64,000 nucleotides of DNA, from contig NZ_LAQT01000036.1 of the NCBI RefSeq assembly GCF_001294205.1, forward strand, positions 124,001-188,000. The letters run 5' to 3'. Position 1 is the stretch's first letter, and each line of letters starts with the position of its first letter. The stretch comes from Amantichitinum ursilacus. Its GTDB lineage: Bacteria; Pseudomonadota; Gammaproteobacteria; Burkholderiales; Chitinibacteraceae. Of this stretch, positions 1-9,073 are shown piece by piece. A program made the translations under genes and the position numbers. The notes beneath the pieces were generated by a model, which saw only the letters and a program-made list of their open reading frames with translations, was not told where the DNA came from and made no database searches.

Positions 1-145
1 CGAGACCCCCATCAAAGCCATGACCATGTTCGTGCACTTGGCACACCACTTCGGTGGGTGGGGCTACACCCAGCCATCAAAGCCATGGCCACCCTCATTG
101 CACTTGGCACGCCGCTTTGGCTGGTGGGTCCAGACCCACCCTATG
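1..145. repeat. Palindromic repeat element, partial at window edge
   Basis: The window opens inside one copy of the dispersed palindromic element. A degenerate core lies at about 53-75, and a full core GGTGGGTC-ca-GACCCACC at 123-140 is followed by the right outer end CTATG (141-145). The motif ATCAAAGCC, the inner flank of the family, occurs at about 11 and 76. Nothing coding is supported in 1-312; 146-312 is GC-rich sequence in which I see no further feature. Confidence 0.75.
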
Positions 146-312
146 CGAGCTCAAATCCCGGTCGCGCCGCGCTGGTTAGCTCAAGCGCGGGGCAGCGCAC
201 TTTTCGCTTATGCCGTGGATGCGGGATGTCCCCGTAGGGGCCGGGCCGGCGGTCCAAAGTGTGCGTTGCCCTTTGGGTAACGCACCCTACGGCGTTTGGG
301 CTGGCAGAGCCG

Positions 313-861
313 TCAAGCCGGGCACGCGCTTGTTACGCGCAAGTTCTTGAAGGGTCGTTCGCGCAAGTTGGCCACCAGATCCGGATAGTCGCGCGCCACA
401 AATTTCTTCGCTGCGGCAAAGTCCTGCGCAAACGCCAGATTGAATGTGCCCTTGTCTTTGGTCAGATGCACATCGCCGACGTACACCACCTCACCTGCTT
501 TCAGCGCCACCGCCGGCAAGGCGTCGCCTTTGCAATAGCGAAAATACGCTTTGCCATTCAGCGCGAACACATCGGGGCCGAAGCGCCCGGCTTCATCCAC
601 CGGCAGCTTCATCACGATAAAACTGTGCGCGGGCGGTAGTTTGATAAAGAACGCGCCATCACCCGGCTTTTTGCTGACCGTGCCGGTGGCTTTGGCGTAG
701 TTCCAGAACCGCCACTCGCTGTCGGTCAAGGTATCCACCCCGATGACCACGGTGGCCACCAGCTTGCGATCCGTGGCCGCGGATGGATAAAAACTGGCTT
801 TGGGCGTGCCACAACCCGCCAGACACAACAACGCCATGCCCGCCACACTCAATCTGCGCAT
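313..861 (-). CDS. Putative DUF2846-like lipoprotein
   Basis: A 182-residue protein of unknown function. The N-terminus is a lipoprotein signal (positive MRR, hydrophobic stretch, lipobox LAGC with Cys17), so export and outer- or inner-membrane anchoring are likely. The rest is compatible with DUF2846-like beta-rich lipoproteins (FIKLPPAHSFIVMKLPVDE and GEVVYVGDVHL resemble that fold), but I am not sure of the family. The start at 861 is preferred over upstream in-frame starts because GGAGGGG precedes it and the signal peptide begins there. It stands alone, downstream of and codirectional with the glycine-zipper gene. Confidence 0.75.
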   Translation of the reverse strand: MRRLSVAGMALLCLAGCGTPKASFYPSAATDRKLVATVVIGVDTLTDSEWRFWNYAKATGTVSKKPGDGAFFIKLPPAHSFIVMKLPVDEAGRFGPDVFALNGKAYFRYCKGDALPAVALKAGEVVYVGDVHLTKDKGTFNLAFAQDFAAAKKFVARDYPDLVANLRERPFKNLRVTSACPA

Positions 862-1002
862 AGCCCCTCCCCCAACTCGCTTGATCTGGTTAACCGGCCG
901 AAATCCGGATATGCCAATGGCGCGACCTGCACGGTTGCGCCTTGCAAAGCACCAGGCCGAGCGACAAGCCCGGCCTGATTTCAACCTGGCACAACGTCGG
1001 GC

Positions 1003-1512
1003 TTAACGCTCAACGCGCTGCGCCACGATGCGATCCCACGAGGCGCGCGCGGCATCGCGCGAATCCGGCCAGTCCAGCGTCGATGCGCCGCGGTTGCGGG
1101 CGTAGTCGTTTTGCAGATCGGGTTCGACTTCATCAAACGTCTTGTCGGGATAGCGGTCCGCGCCTTCATAGCCGGTGCGATACGCGCCATGGAAATCATC
1201 AAACGGCCGGCCCGCAGTAAAAGTCTGCGTGGTGTGGTTGTTGCGCCAGTATTCGTCTTCGACAGTAGGGTCAACGCGCTCGGCGACGGCTTTGCCCGCC
1301 AGCCCGCCCGCTACTGCGCCCACCACCGCGCCTGCAGCCAGCCCGATCGGGCCTGCCGCCGCACCCATTGCCGCGCCAGCCGCAGCCGCCGCGCCGATAC
1401 CCACTGCACCGCCGACGGCTGCGCCGCCTGCTGTGCCCGCCGGATGGAATTCGCCTTCACCCGTTACCGGATCATGATTCGCTTCGTGTTTCAGATCTTT
1501 GGAATCAGCCAT
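1003..1512 (-). CDS. Glycine-zipper domain protein, hypothetical
   Basis: A 169-residue protein. The N-terminal 28 residues are polar (ADSKDLKHEANHDPVTGEGE), followed at about 29-77 by an Ala/Gly-rich glycine-zipper segment (GGAAVGGAVGIGAAAAAGAAMGA and similar) able to span or associate with a membrane. The acidic C-terminal half is rich in Tyr, Asp and Arg (EYWRNNHTTQTF, PFDDFHGAYRTGYEGADRYPD). This architecture is common in uncharacterised betaproteobacterial stress-associated proteins; no enzymatic motif is visible. GGAGAA lies just upstream of the ATG. Function unknown. Confidence 0.8.
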   Translation of the reverse strand: MADSKDLKHEANHDPVTGEGEFHPAGTAGGAAVGGAVGIGAAAAAGAAMGAAAGPIGLAAGAVVGAVAGGLAGKAVAERVDPTVEDEYWRNNHTTQTFTAGRPFDDFHGAYRTGYEGADRYPDKTFDEVEPDLQNDYARNRGASTLDWPDSRDAARASWDRIVAQRVER

Positions 1513-1654
1513 GCTCGTTCTCCAATGCAGTCGTCGTTAATCCCGCTATGTGTTGGCGCGGGTGGAGACTGCAGTGTCCGCCGCCCGCCCTGTAAAAGCT
1601 GTCGGCGGCGGCGGCAATCGGTGCCAGGCGGGGCGCTTGTTGCGCGGCAGGCGC

Positions 1655-1687
1655 GCGCTGTAGTGGGGCGAGAAGCGCCTACAGCGC
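1655..1687. repeat. Intergenic stem-loop
   Basis: A perfect 9-bp inverted repeat, GCGCTGTAG at 1655-1663 and CTACAGCGC at 1679-1687, with a GC-rich loop, lies between the marR-type gene and the glycine-zipper gene. No T-run follows on either strand, so it is not a classical terminator; it could be an RNA end structure or a second repeat family. Confidence 0.4.
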
Positions 1688-1712
1688 ACGCGGCGGCAAG
1701 GCTGCGCTGCGG

Positions 1713-2174
1713 CTAATCATCGGCCCCCACCAACACGCGCAAGCGCGCTTCGACAGTACTCAAGCTATCCAGCAGCTGCCGCAGTTGCGCCTCATCGATG
1801 TCTGCGAAAGCCAACGCGTTGCCTTTGACCAGCGCCTGGCGGACGGCCTCTTGCTGCGCGCTGGCGCGGGCCGAGAGCGAGAACAAGGCCTTGCGGCCAT
1901 CGGCGGGATCGGGCGCGCGCAGCAACAGGCCTTCTTTCACCATGCGCTCCAGCATTTGCGCCATGGCGGGCTGGCCAATCTGTGCTTGCTGCGCCAGTTC
2001 TTTTTGCGAAAGCGCATGGGCAGCACGCAGCGCGCCCAGCACAGGTAGATAAGCCACGCTGATGCCCTGTCCGGCCAGCTGGCGGTCGAAAAAACGGGTC
2101 AGCAGGCGTGCAACGCGGTTGATCTGAAACGCGGGGTTGGCGCTGGATGCGATGGGCGCTGGGCTATTTGGCAT
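1713..2174 (-). CDS. MarR family transcriptional regulator
   Basis: A 153-residue winged-helix regulator of the usual MarR length. The HTH is visible as ALSQKELAQQAQIGQPAMAQMLERMVKEGLL (about 53-83), followed by the wing LRAPDPADGRKALFSLSA with the DxRxxxxxL-type signature. It is divergent from the flavin monooxygenase at 2237, with 62 bp between start codons holding two palindromes, one abutting this start codon. Autorepression and control of the monooxygenase, relieved by an unknown ligand, is the natural inference. Confidence 0.92.
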   Translation of the reverse strand: MPNSPAPIASSANPAFQINRVARLLTRFFDRQLAGQGISVAYLPVLGALRAAHALSQKELAQQAQIGQPAMAQMLERMVKEGLLLRAPDPADGRKALFSLSARASAQQEAVRQALVKGNALAFADIDEAQLRQLLDSLSTVEARLRVLVGADD

Positions 2175-2175
2175 T

Positions 2176-2214
2176 TACATTGGTTCCGATGTAATTTACA
2201 TTGGCACCAATGTA
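2176..2214. promoter_or_regulatory. Tandem MarR-type operators
   Basis: Two 18-bp palindromes, TACATTGGTTCCGATGTA (2176-2193, imperfect) and TACATTGGCACCAATGTA (2197-2214, perfect 8-bp arms), are spaced 21 bp start to start, i.e. two helical turns. They fill most of the divergent marR / monooxygenase promoter region. The layout is typical of MarR dimers occupying adjacent sites; binding is inferred. Confidence 0.8.
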
Positions 2215-2236
2215 TATCAAGCGGAGTCGCCGCACA

Positions 2237-3313
2237 ATGTCGCAACCAGCAGAAATCGCCCTGATCGGCGCGGGCCCGGCCGGGCTGACCGCCGCCGTTA
2301 TTCTGTGCCGCCACGGCCACAAGGTACGCGTGTACGAGGCCGCCGCCGCGCCCGCCCAGCGTGCGCAAGGTGGGTCACTGGATTTGCACGCCGACAAAGG
2401 CCAATTGGCGCTGCACCATGCCGGGCTGTTGCAGGCGTTTCGCGCCATCGCGCGGCATGAAGACCAGCAAGAACGCGCAGTCGATCCGATATCGGGCCAG
2501 GTGATTGCGGGCGCGGCCGGCCCGGATCGCCAGCTGGATCGCCCCGAGATCGACCGCGGCGTGCTGTTGCAGCTGCTGCTGGATGCGCTGCCCGCCAGCG
2601 TCGTGCAGTGGGGCAAAAAGCTGCAGCGCGTCGACGCCAGCGCCAGCGGTCCGCACCGGCTGATATTCAACGATGGCGCCGAGGCCAGCGCGGACGTGGT
2701 GATCGGTGCGGACGGCGCATGGTCGCGCGTGCGCACATTGTTGACGGCGGTACAGCCGCGCTACACCGGCATCACCTTCTTTGAAGGCTGGATTGCCCAA
2801 CCCACGGCCGCGCAGGCCAGCCTGGTGGGGCGCGGCACGATGTTTGCCCTGGGCGGACCGCAAGCCTTGATCGCGCAGCGCAATGGCGCGGGCCGGCTGT
2901 GCGTTTACGCCGCGTTGCGCAACGTGCCAAAGCCATGGCACGAGGCCCGCTCAGGCGCTGCGCTCAAGCCGCTGCTGCGCGCGCGTTACGCGGGCTGGGC
3001 CGCGCCGCTGCTTGCGCTGTTCGACGCATGCGCCGACTTTAGCGCGCGCCCCATTTTTACTTTGCCCGCGCCGGTGCAATGGACACCGCGTCGCGGCATC
3101 AGTCTGATTGGCGATGCCGCGCACTTGATGCCACCGGTGGGCCTGGGCGTAAACCTGGCCATGCTGGATGCCGCCGAGATGGCGCTTGCCTTATGCGACG
3201 CGCCCGACCCGTACGCCGCGCTGCACGCGGTGGAAAGTCAGATCTGCCAACGCGCCAACTGCCACATGGCCGCTGGCATCGAAGGGTTTAGCCAGTGGTT
3301 TGGCCCGGCGTGA
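2237..3313 (+). CDS. FAD-dependent monooxygenase, TetX-like
   Basis: A 358-residue group A flavoprotein monooxygenase. It has the FAD GxGxxG motif GAGPAG (11-16) in an N-terminal Rossmann fold, the TetX-type segment GGSLDLHADKG (45-55), the DG motif GADGAWSR (157-164) and the GD motif IGDAAHLMPP (291-300). Length and order of motifs match TetX and related xenobiotic-hydroxylating enzymes; the true substrate is unknown. The start at 2237 is chosen over 2201 because the upstream in-frame codons run through the operator. Its 3' end overlaps the convergent WYL gene by 26 bp. Control by the adjacent MarR is likely. Confidence 0.88.
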   Translation: MSQPAEIALIGAGPAGLTAAVILCRHGHKVRVYEAAAAPAQRAQGGSLDLHADKGQLALHHAGLLQAFRAIARHEDQQERAVDPISGQVIAGAAGPDRQLDRPEIDRGVLLQLLLDALPASVVQWGKKLQRVDASASGPHRLIFNDGAEASADVVIGADGAWSRVRTLLTAVQPRYTGITFFEGWIAQPTAAQASLVGRGTMFALGGPQALIAQRNGAGRLCVYAALRNVPKPWHEARSGAALKPLLRARYAGWAAPLLALFDACADFSARPIFTLPAPVQWTPRRGISLIGDAAHLMPPVGLGVNLAMLDAAEMALALCDAPDPYAALHAVESQICQRANCHMAAGIEGFSQWFGPA

Positions 3314-4007
3314 TCGGGTTGGCCGCGCGCTGGCGCAGTTGCGCCAGGTAGTCGCGCAACAAGCCCACACGCCGCGGGCGGAAACTGGAGCCGGTATTCG
3401 CCACCGCCCGCATCCGGTCGAGCCGGAAAATGCGGAAGTCTTCGCGCAACGTGCAGTAGGCCAGCAGCACAAAGTGGCGGTCCACATACACGATGGACAG
3501 CGGCAGCACGATGCGCTCGCTGACCACGCCCGTCTGATCAACATACTGGATGTGCAGGCTGTCTTCGCGCCAGCAGGCCTGGCGGATGACATCGATCTCT
3601 GCGGGCGCGGCGGGCCGGGGTTCAAACTGGTGGACTTGCGACACCGCGTGCAGCAGATGTTGCTGGCCCAGCGAAGGCAGCGTCGCCGTCACTTTGGCCA
3701 GCACGGCGCGGGCGGCGTCGGCCAGCGCGGGGTCGCCCATCTGCTGCACTTCGGCCAGCCCCAGCAACAGCGCTTCGATCTCGATGCGGCTTAAGGTCTG
3801 CGGCGGCAAGGTGCCGTCTTCGATCAGCGTGTAGCCATAGCCGCGCTCGCCCTCAATCCGGGCACCCGAGGCGCGCAGGCTGTCGATATCGCGGTACACC
3901 GAGCGCAGCGACACGCCGGTTTCCGCCGCCAGTCGCGTTGCGGTAACCGGTGCATTCAGGCTGCGGATGGCCTGCAGCAGGCGTAGTAAACGTTCAGAGC
4001 GGGACAT
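3288..4007 (-). CDS. HTH and WYL domain transcriptional regulator (YafY family)
   Basis: A 239-residue regulator. The N-terminal HTH_11 is seen as RLLRLLQAIRSLNAPVTATRLA...VSLRSVYRDIDSLRASGARIEG (about 6-55), and a C-terminal WYL-type domain includes RQACWREDSLHIQYVD (about 142-157) and PLSIVYVDRHFVLLAYC (about 168-184), where VYVDRHFVLLAYC replaces the usual Trp-Tyr-Leu signature. It is divergent from the DUF1761 gene at 4124 (116 bp between starts), a common pairing, so it probably regulates that gene. Its 3' end overlaps the TetX-like gene convergently. Confidence 0.9.
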   Translation of the reverse strand: MSRSERLLRLLQAIRSLNAPVTATRLAAETGVSLRSVYRDIDSLRASGARIEGERGYGYTLIEDGTLPPQTLSRIEIEALLLGLAEVQQMGDPALADAARAVLAKVTATLPSLGQQHLLHAVSQVHQFEPRPAAPAEIDVIRQACWREDSLHIQYVDQTGVVSERIVLPLSIVYVDRHFVLLAYCTLREDFRIFRLDRMRAVANTGSSFRPRRVGLLRDYLAQLRQRAANPITPGQTTG

Positions 4008-4123
4008 GGGGCTACTGACAAAAAATGGCAGTTGTCCATGTTAGATTATTTGCCGTTGTCACACCAAAGCGCGGGTGTCTCGCCGCCGCGCAAACCCCAC
4101 GCTCACCGCACTGGAAAAACCAC

Positions 4124-4540
4124 ATGAACACATTGCTCTACCCCATCAATCTGCTGGCCGTATTGGCGGCGACAGTGGCTGTCACCATTCTGGGTGGCAT
4201 CTGGTTTGCCGGTATTTTCGGGCGACAGTACGCCGCCGTGCTGGGGCGCGCCGATGAGCCACAAGGCAAAATGCCGCCGTTGTACATCGTCGGGCCCGCG
4301 CTCTGCATGCTGGTGACGACCTGCGGCTGCGCGCTGCTGATGCAGGCATTACAGATCAGCTCGCTGGCGCAGGCGCTGCGGTTTGGCGGCATCGTGGGCG
4401 TGTGTGGTCTGGCGGCTACCGCGATGAATATGGCCATCAACCCCAACATTCCGCGCCCGCTGGCCTATGGCGTGCTCAGCGCGGGCTATTTTTTGCTGTC
4501 CAGTTTGATCATCAGCGCCATCCTGTTCTGGCTGTCCTGA
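4124..4540 (+). CDS. DUF1761 family membrane protein
   Basis: A 138-residue protein with four predicted membrane helices: about 6-26 (INLLAVLAATVAVTILGGIWFAG), 53-73, 83-104 and 114-137. Length, four-helix topology and the N-terminal GGIWFAG...F match DUF1761, whose function is unknown. The start at 4124 places the first helix directly after the initiator; the in-frame upstream part is polar and arginine-rich and does not look coding. Probably controlled by the divergent WYL regulator. Confidence 0.8.
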   Translation: MNTLLYPINLLAVLAATVAVTILGGIWFAGIFGRQYAAVLGRADEPQGKMPPLYIVGPALCMLVTTCGCALLMQALQISSLAQALRFGGIVGVCGLAATAMNMAINPNIPRPLAYGVLSAGYFLLSSLIISAILFWLS

Positions 4541-4548
4541 CCCGACCG

Positions 4549-4566
4549 AGGCGGCGCAAGCCGCCT
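4549..4566. terminator. Possible bidirectional stem-loop
   Basis: AGGCGGC (4549-4555), loop gcaa and GCCGCCT (4560-4566) form a GNRA-like tetraloop hairpin exactly between the convergent DUF1761 and hybrid kinase genes. There is no strong T-run, so termination is only a possibility. Confidence 0.35.
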
Positions 4567-7500
4567 AGTGGCGCGGCATCCACACGCGCAACAGGCCCAG
4601 CAGCTTGTCCAGCTCGATCGGTTTGGCCAAATAGTCGCTGGCGCCTGCCGTCATGCAGCGTTCCTGGTCATCGCGCGTGGCGCGGGCGGTAATGGCGATG
4701 ATGGGCAGACGTTTAAACGCGGGCTGTTCGCGCAGGCGGCGGATGGCCTCAAACCCATCCATCAGCGGCATCATGATGTCCATCAACACCAGATCGATGC
4801 CCGGCGCTTGCGCCATGCGGTCCAGCGCTTCCTGGCCGTTGCGACCGATTTCGACTTCAATACCCTTCTGTTCCAGCACGCTGGTCAGCGCAAAGATATT
4901 GCGCACGTCGTCGTCCACCACCAGCACCTTGCGGCCTTCGAAAATGTTTTCGCGGTTGCGCACCGCTTTCAGCATTTGCTGGCGATCGGCGGGCAGTTGG
5001 CTTTCCACCTGATGCAGAAACAGCGTTACTTCATCCAGCAGGCGCTCGGGTGAATGCGCGCCTTTGATGATGATGGAATGGGAATAGCGGCGCAGTTCGT
5101 GTTCTTCCTGGCGCGACAATTCGCGGCCGGTATACACGATGACGGGCGGAAACGCGTAGGTCTGGCTGGCGGCCATCTGTTCCAGCAACTGGCTGCCCTG
5201 CATATCGGGCAAGCCCAGATCGACAATCATGCAATCAAAGACCGTGTGTTCCAGCTGCTTCAGGGCTTCGGCGGCCGAGGGCACGGCGACGATATGCACG
5301 TCGGTGGCGCCGATCAATGCGCGGATGCTTTCGCGCTGGCCGGCATCGTCTTCCACCAGCAGCACTTCGCGCACCGTGCGCGTGAGTTGTTCTTCCAGCC
5401 GCGCGAACACGGCCAGCAGTTGCGCGTGGTTAACCGGCTTGAGTGCGTAGCCGATGGCGCCCAGTTGCAGCGCAGCCTCGGTGCGATCCTCGCCCGACAT
5501 CATATGCACCGGTACATGGCGCAGCGCTGGCGTTTGCTTCAGTTGCTCCAGCAGCGCCAGCCCGGATTGATCCGGCAGTTTGACGTCCAGCAAGATTGCG
5601 TCAGGGCGATGCGCCAGCGCCAGGGCCAGCCCACTTTCGGCGGTCTGCGCCACCAGGCAGTCAAAGCCTTGGTCGGTACCCAGGAGCGTGAGCGTTTCGG
5701 CAAACACGGCGTCGTCTTCGATAATCAGCACCGTGCGCGCGCCGTCGCGCCGGGTGGGAAACACCGCGATGGCCGGGGCAGTGACGGGTTGGGCGATTTC
5801 GCTGGCGGGGGGCGTTGACGCATCCAGTGCCGTGCTCGCCGTCGGCTCCACGCCCACGCGCAGTTCGCGCAGCACCGACAGCGTAAACACGCTGCCCTCA
5901 CCCTGCTTGCTTTCCACCGCAATATCGCCACCGAGCAAGCGCGCCAGATCGCGCGAAATACTCAGGCCCAGACCGGTGCCGCCGTATTGCCGATTGGTTG
6001 CGCCATCCGCCTGGCTGAACGCCTCAAACACATTGGGCAGATAAGCGGGCGCAATGCCGATGCCGCTGTCTTGCACTGCAAACGTCAGATGGTTGTCTGC
6101 GCCCGGCGCCACCGTCAGCACCACGCTGCCCTGCTCGGTAAATTTGATCGCGTTGGACAACAGGTTTTTAAGGATCTGCTGCAAGCGCGCGGCGTCGGTG
6201 TGCATCCACACCGGCACGCCTGGCGCTTTCTTGATGCCAAAGCCCAACTGACGTGATTCGGCCAGCGGGCGGAACAATTGCTCCAGGTTGTCCAGCATCG
6301 GATCGATGGCCAGGCTTTGCGGCCACACTTCCAGCTTGCCCGCTTCCACCTTGGATAAATCGAGCACGTCGTTGATCAGCGCCAGCAAATCCAGGCCCGC
6401 AGTGTGGATGGTGTTGGCAAAGCGCACCTGTTCTTCGTCCAGGTTGCCTTTGGCATTCGCCCCTAGCAACGACGCCAGAATCAGCGAGCTGTTCAGCGGC
6501 GTGCGCAGTTCATGCGACATATTGGCCAGAAATTCAGACTTGTACTGGCTGGCCTGGGCCAGTTCACGCGCGCGCTGTTCCAGTTGTTGTTGCGCCAGTT
6601 CGAGCGCGTCGTTGCGCTTGTCGGCCAGATCCTTTTGCACCTGCAAGGCAGCGCTGTGTACGCCCAGTTGCTCGTTGTTTTGTTCCAGCTCGGCTTGCTG
6701 GTTTTCCAGCTTGAGCTGGCTTTCGGCCAGCAAGCGGGATTGCTCGGTCAATTCTTCATTGGCCACGCGCAATTCTTCTTGCTGCGTTTGCAGTTCTTCA
6801 TTCAGTTGCTGGGTTTCGTGCAACACCGATTGCAGGCGTTCGCGGTACTGCGCGGATTCGATGGCCATGCCGATATTGAACGACGCCAGCTGCGCAAATT
6901 CGACTGCCGCCGCCGGGGCCGGGCCGGTAAAACCCAGTTCGATCACCGCATTGACTTCACGCGCGCCGCGCGCGGGCATCAGCAATACTTGTTCGGGCGC
7001 GCTATCGCCCAGCAACGTGGACACCTGAACATGCCCGGCCGCCAGGCCCGGCAGCAGTTTCACTTCGTTGGACGCCACCACTTCGCCCGCCAGACTGTCG
7101 CCGCGATTAAACGCGGGCCGCAGCGCCAGCGCCGCATCGCGCCAGCCGTATTGCGCGCGTCGCACATAACTGGCGTTATCGGACGACACATACATCGCGC
7201 CCGTTGCTGCGCCAAAAAACTTCACCAGCTGGTTGAGGATGCTGTGCGAGAGCGCGGCCACCGATTGCTCGCCCAACACTTCGTGGCCCAGCGCGGCCAG
7301 GCCGCTGGCCAGGGCCGCTTGCGCTTCCAGCCGCTCGGTATTGGTTTCGTGCCGGGCCAGGGCGCTGTCATAGGTGGCGGCCAGCACCGCCATACGGCGG
7401 CGGCCTATCGAGCCCAGCAGCACGCCGATGCCCACGGCCGCCAGAATCGTCAGCACCACGATCACCGAAATCGCCGTGGATACATCGTGGCTGCGCGTGG

Positions 7501-8038
7501 CGCGCAAGGCTTCTTGCGCCGCCATCAACTGGTCGAAGGCGCCGCGCATCGCGTCCATGCGCTGCTTGCCTTCCTCGGCCAGCGCGCCTTGCACCAGCGC
7601 TTGTGCGTGCGGGTCGGTGCTTTGGCGCAGGGCCAACATGCGCTGCGCATATTGCCGCCACGACTGATAGCCGGACTGAATCTGCCCTAGCAGCGCGGCT
7701 TGCAAGGGATCGGCGGCAACCTGGTCTTTCAGTGCGGCAAAGGTAGCGGGCAGTTGTTCGTTGGAGGTATTGTACGGCTCCAGAAACAGCGTGCGACCGG
7801 TGCCCAGATAGCCGCGTAAACCGGTTTCGGCATCCACCAGTTCTTTCAGCGCGTGGTGGGTCTGGCTGGTGGTCTGGTCGGCGCGGTCGATCCAGCGATT
7901 GACCGACAGCAGATAAAACATCAGCGCCAGAAAGCACGTACACAAGCCCACGCTGACCAGCAAGGGCACGACGATGTGGCGGGATAACGCGGAGTGAAAC
8001 GCCGGATTGGCGTTCAGCGGGGCGGCAGTACGGGTCAC
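4565..8038 (-). CDS. Hybrid sensor histidine kinase with CHASE3, GAF and three REC domains
   Basis: A roughly 1157-residue membrane hybrid kinase. From a GTG start at 8038: TM1 about 22-46, a CHASE3-type periplasmic domain about 52-182 (LVDAETGLRGYLGTG), TM2 about 188-210, a GAF-like domain about 240-400, a long Gln/Glu-rich coiled coil about 400-500, HisKA with phospho-acceptor His509 in SHELRTPLN, HATPase_c with GTGLGLS, then three receiver domains (about 770-890, 895-1015, 1035-1155) with VKLPDQSG, LGLPDMQG and IMMPLMDG. The coiled coil may act as a signalling helix. An in-frame ATG at 8137 exists, but the added residues are Cys/Pro/Arg-rich and unlike the family. No cognate response regulator is adjacent; the signal is unknown. 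Confidence 0.9.
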   Translation of the reverse strand: MTRTAAPLNANPAFHSALSRHIVVPLLVSVGLCTCFLALMFYLLSVNRWIDRADQTTSQTHHALKELVDAETGLRGYLGTGRTLFLEPYNTSNEQLPATFAALKDQVAADPLQAALLGQIQSGYQSWRQYAQRMLALRQSTDPHAQALVQGALAEEGKQRMDAMRGAFDQLMAAQEALRATRSHDVSTAISVIVVLTILAAVGIGVLLGSIGRRRMAVLAATYDSALARHETNTERLEAQAALASGLAALGHEVLGEQSVAALSHSILNQLVKFFGAATGAMYVSSDNASYVRRAQYGWRDAALALRPAFNRGDSLAGEVVASNEVKLLPGLAAGHVQVSTLLGDSAPEQVLLMPARGAREVNAVIELGFTGPAPAAAVEFAQLASFNIGMAIESAQYRERLQSVLHETQQLNEELQTQQEELRVANEELTEQSRLLAESQLKLENQQAELEQNNEQLGVHSAALQVQKDLADKRNDALELAQQQLEQRARELAQASQYKSEFLANMSHELRTPLNSSLILASLLGANAKGNLDEEQVRFANTIHTAGLDLLALINDVLDLSKVEAGKLEVWPQSLAIDPMLDNLEQLFRPLAESRQLGFGIKKAPGVPVWMHTDAARLQQILKNLLSNAIKFTEQGSVVLTVAPGADNHLTFAVQDSGIGIAPAYLPNVFEAFSQADGATNRQYGGTGLGLSISRDLARLLGGDIAVESKQGEGSVFTLSVLRELRVGVEPTASTALDASTPPASEIAQPVTAPAIAVFPTRRDGARTVLIIEDDAVFAETLTLLGTDQGFDCLVAQTAESGLALALAHRPDAILLDVKLPDQSGLALLEQLKQTPALRHVPVHMMSGEDRTEAALQLGAIGYALKPVNHAQLLAVFARLEEQLTRTVREVLLVEDDAGQRESIRALIGATDVHIVAVPSAAEALKQLEHTVFDCMIVDLGLPDMQGSQLLEQMAASQTYAFPPVIVYTGRELSRQEEHELRRYSHSIIIKGAHSPERLLDEVTLFLHQVESQLPADRQQMLKAVRNRENIFEGRKVLVVDDDVRNIFALTSVLEQKGIEVEIGRNGQEALDRMAQAPGIDLVLMDIMMPLMDGFEAIRRLREQPAFKRLPIIAITARATRDDQERCMTAGASDYLAKPIELDKLLGLLRVWMPRH

Positions 8039-8203
8039 AGTGGTTTTCCGGGCAGGACAACAGGGTCGGGGCCACGCGAAAGGAGGCCGACATTCAGCGC
8101 CGAGGTTCCGGTGTGAAGTCTTGCGCGCGCACAGCATTGTAGGGCAAGGGGTGGCCGCGCACGGGGCGTTCTGCCCTGGCGCGGCCCGACGCGGGGGCGC
8201 GCC

Positions 8204-8944
8204 TTATTTGCAGGGGGCGCCGATCTGCGCCAGCGCGTCCATATCGAGAATGCTGACCAGGCGGCCTTGCACATCCAGCACGCCTTGCTGCTGCAGCCGC
8301 GCAAACATGCGGCTGACTGTTTCCAGGCTCAGCCCCAGATAGCTGCCGATTTCTTCGCGCGTCATGCGCAGATGAAACGCCGAGCCGGAATAACCGCGTT
8401 GCGCATGTCGCAACGACAGGTTGCGGATAAAACTAGCCACGCGTTCGTCCGCCTGCATTTTGCCCAGCAGCAACATCACGCCGTGGTCATTGCGGATTTC
8501 GCGGCTTAACACGCGGTACAGATGGCGGCGCAAAGCCGGGATACGCAAACCCAGCGCTTCCATCGCTGAAAACGGAAACGTGCACACCTCGCTGTCTTCC
8601 AGCGCCACCATATCGGACGCATAGACATTGCGTTCGATGCCGTCCATGCCCATCAGATCGCCCATCATGGCAAAGCCGGTAATCTGTTCCTGGCCGCCCA
8701 CACCCAGCACGCTGGATTTGAACGACCCCAGCCGTACGGCATACAGGTTTTCAAACGGGCTATGGGCGCGGAACAGCACCTCGCCCCGATGCAGCTTGCG
8801 CCCGCGCGACACCAGGTCGGCCACGCTATCGAGCTCGTCGCTGGACAGGCCCACCGGCAGGCACAGCTCGCGCAACGAGCATGTGGAACAATGGCGCTGG
8901 CTGTGTTTGAGCGCGCTGGTTTCATGGCAAGTGCGTGAGTTCAT
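8204..8944 (-). CDS. fnr: Fumarate/nitrate reduction regulator FNR
   Basis: A 246-residue Crp/Fnr regulator. It has the oxygen-sensing 4Fe-4S ligands in CSTCSLRELC (Cys19, Cys22, Cys28) plus Cys121, matching the spacing of E. coli FNR (20, 23, 29, 122). The cNMP-like domain spans about 30-160 and the C-terminal HTH reads MTREEIGSYLGLSLETVSRMFARL, with the E..SR DNA-recognition residues that read TTGAT half-sites. The start at 8944 (GGAG upstream) gives the family length; the open frame continues to 9322 without homology. It is expected to switch anaerobic metabolism. Confidence 0.95.
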   Translation of the reverse strand: MNSRTCHETSALKHSQRHCSTCSLRELCLPVGLSSDELDSVADLVSRGRKLHRGEVLFRAHSPFENLYAVRLGSFKSSVLGVGGQEQITGFAMMGDLMGMDGIERNVYASDMVALEDSEVCTFPFSAMEALGLRIPALRRHLYRVLSREIRNDHGVMLLLGKMQADERVASFIRNLSLRHAQRGYSGSAFHLRMTREEIGSYLGLSLETVSRMFARLQQQGVLDVQGRLVSILDMDALAQIGAPCK

Positions 8945-9073
8945 GATGGCTCCGGGGAATGTGTGATGTGACAACGCTGGATACAGGTGTCGCCACACTA
9001 ATTTGTCGTATAGCTTACCCCACGCTTTAGCGCGGCGCGCCCAGGAGTACTCCTGGTATTGGCCTGGCTGCGC

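Noticed and set aside
6512-7690. 392-codon plus-strand frame inside the hybrid kinase
   Set aside because: Antisense shadow: arginine/histidine/glutamine-rich with no domain, while the minus strand encodes HisKA and GAF domains.
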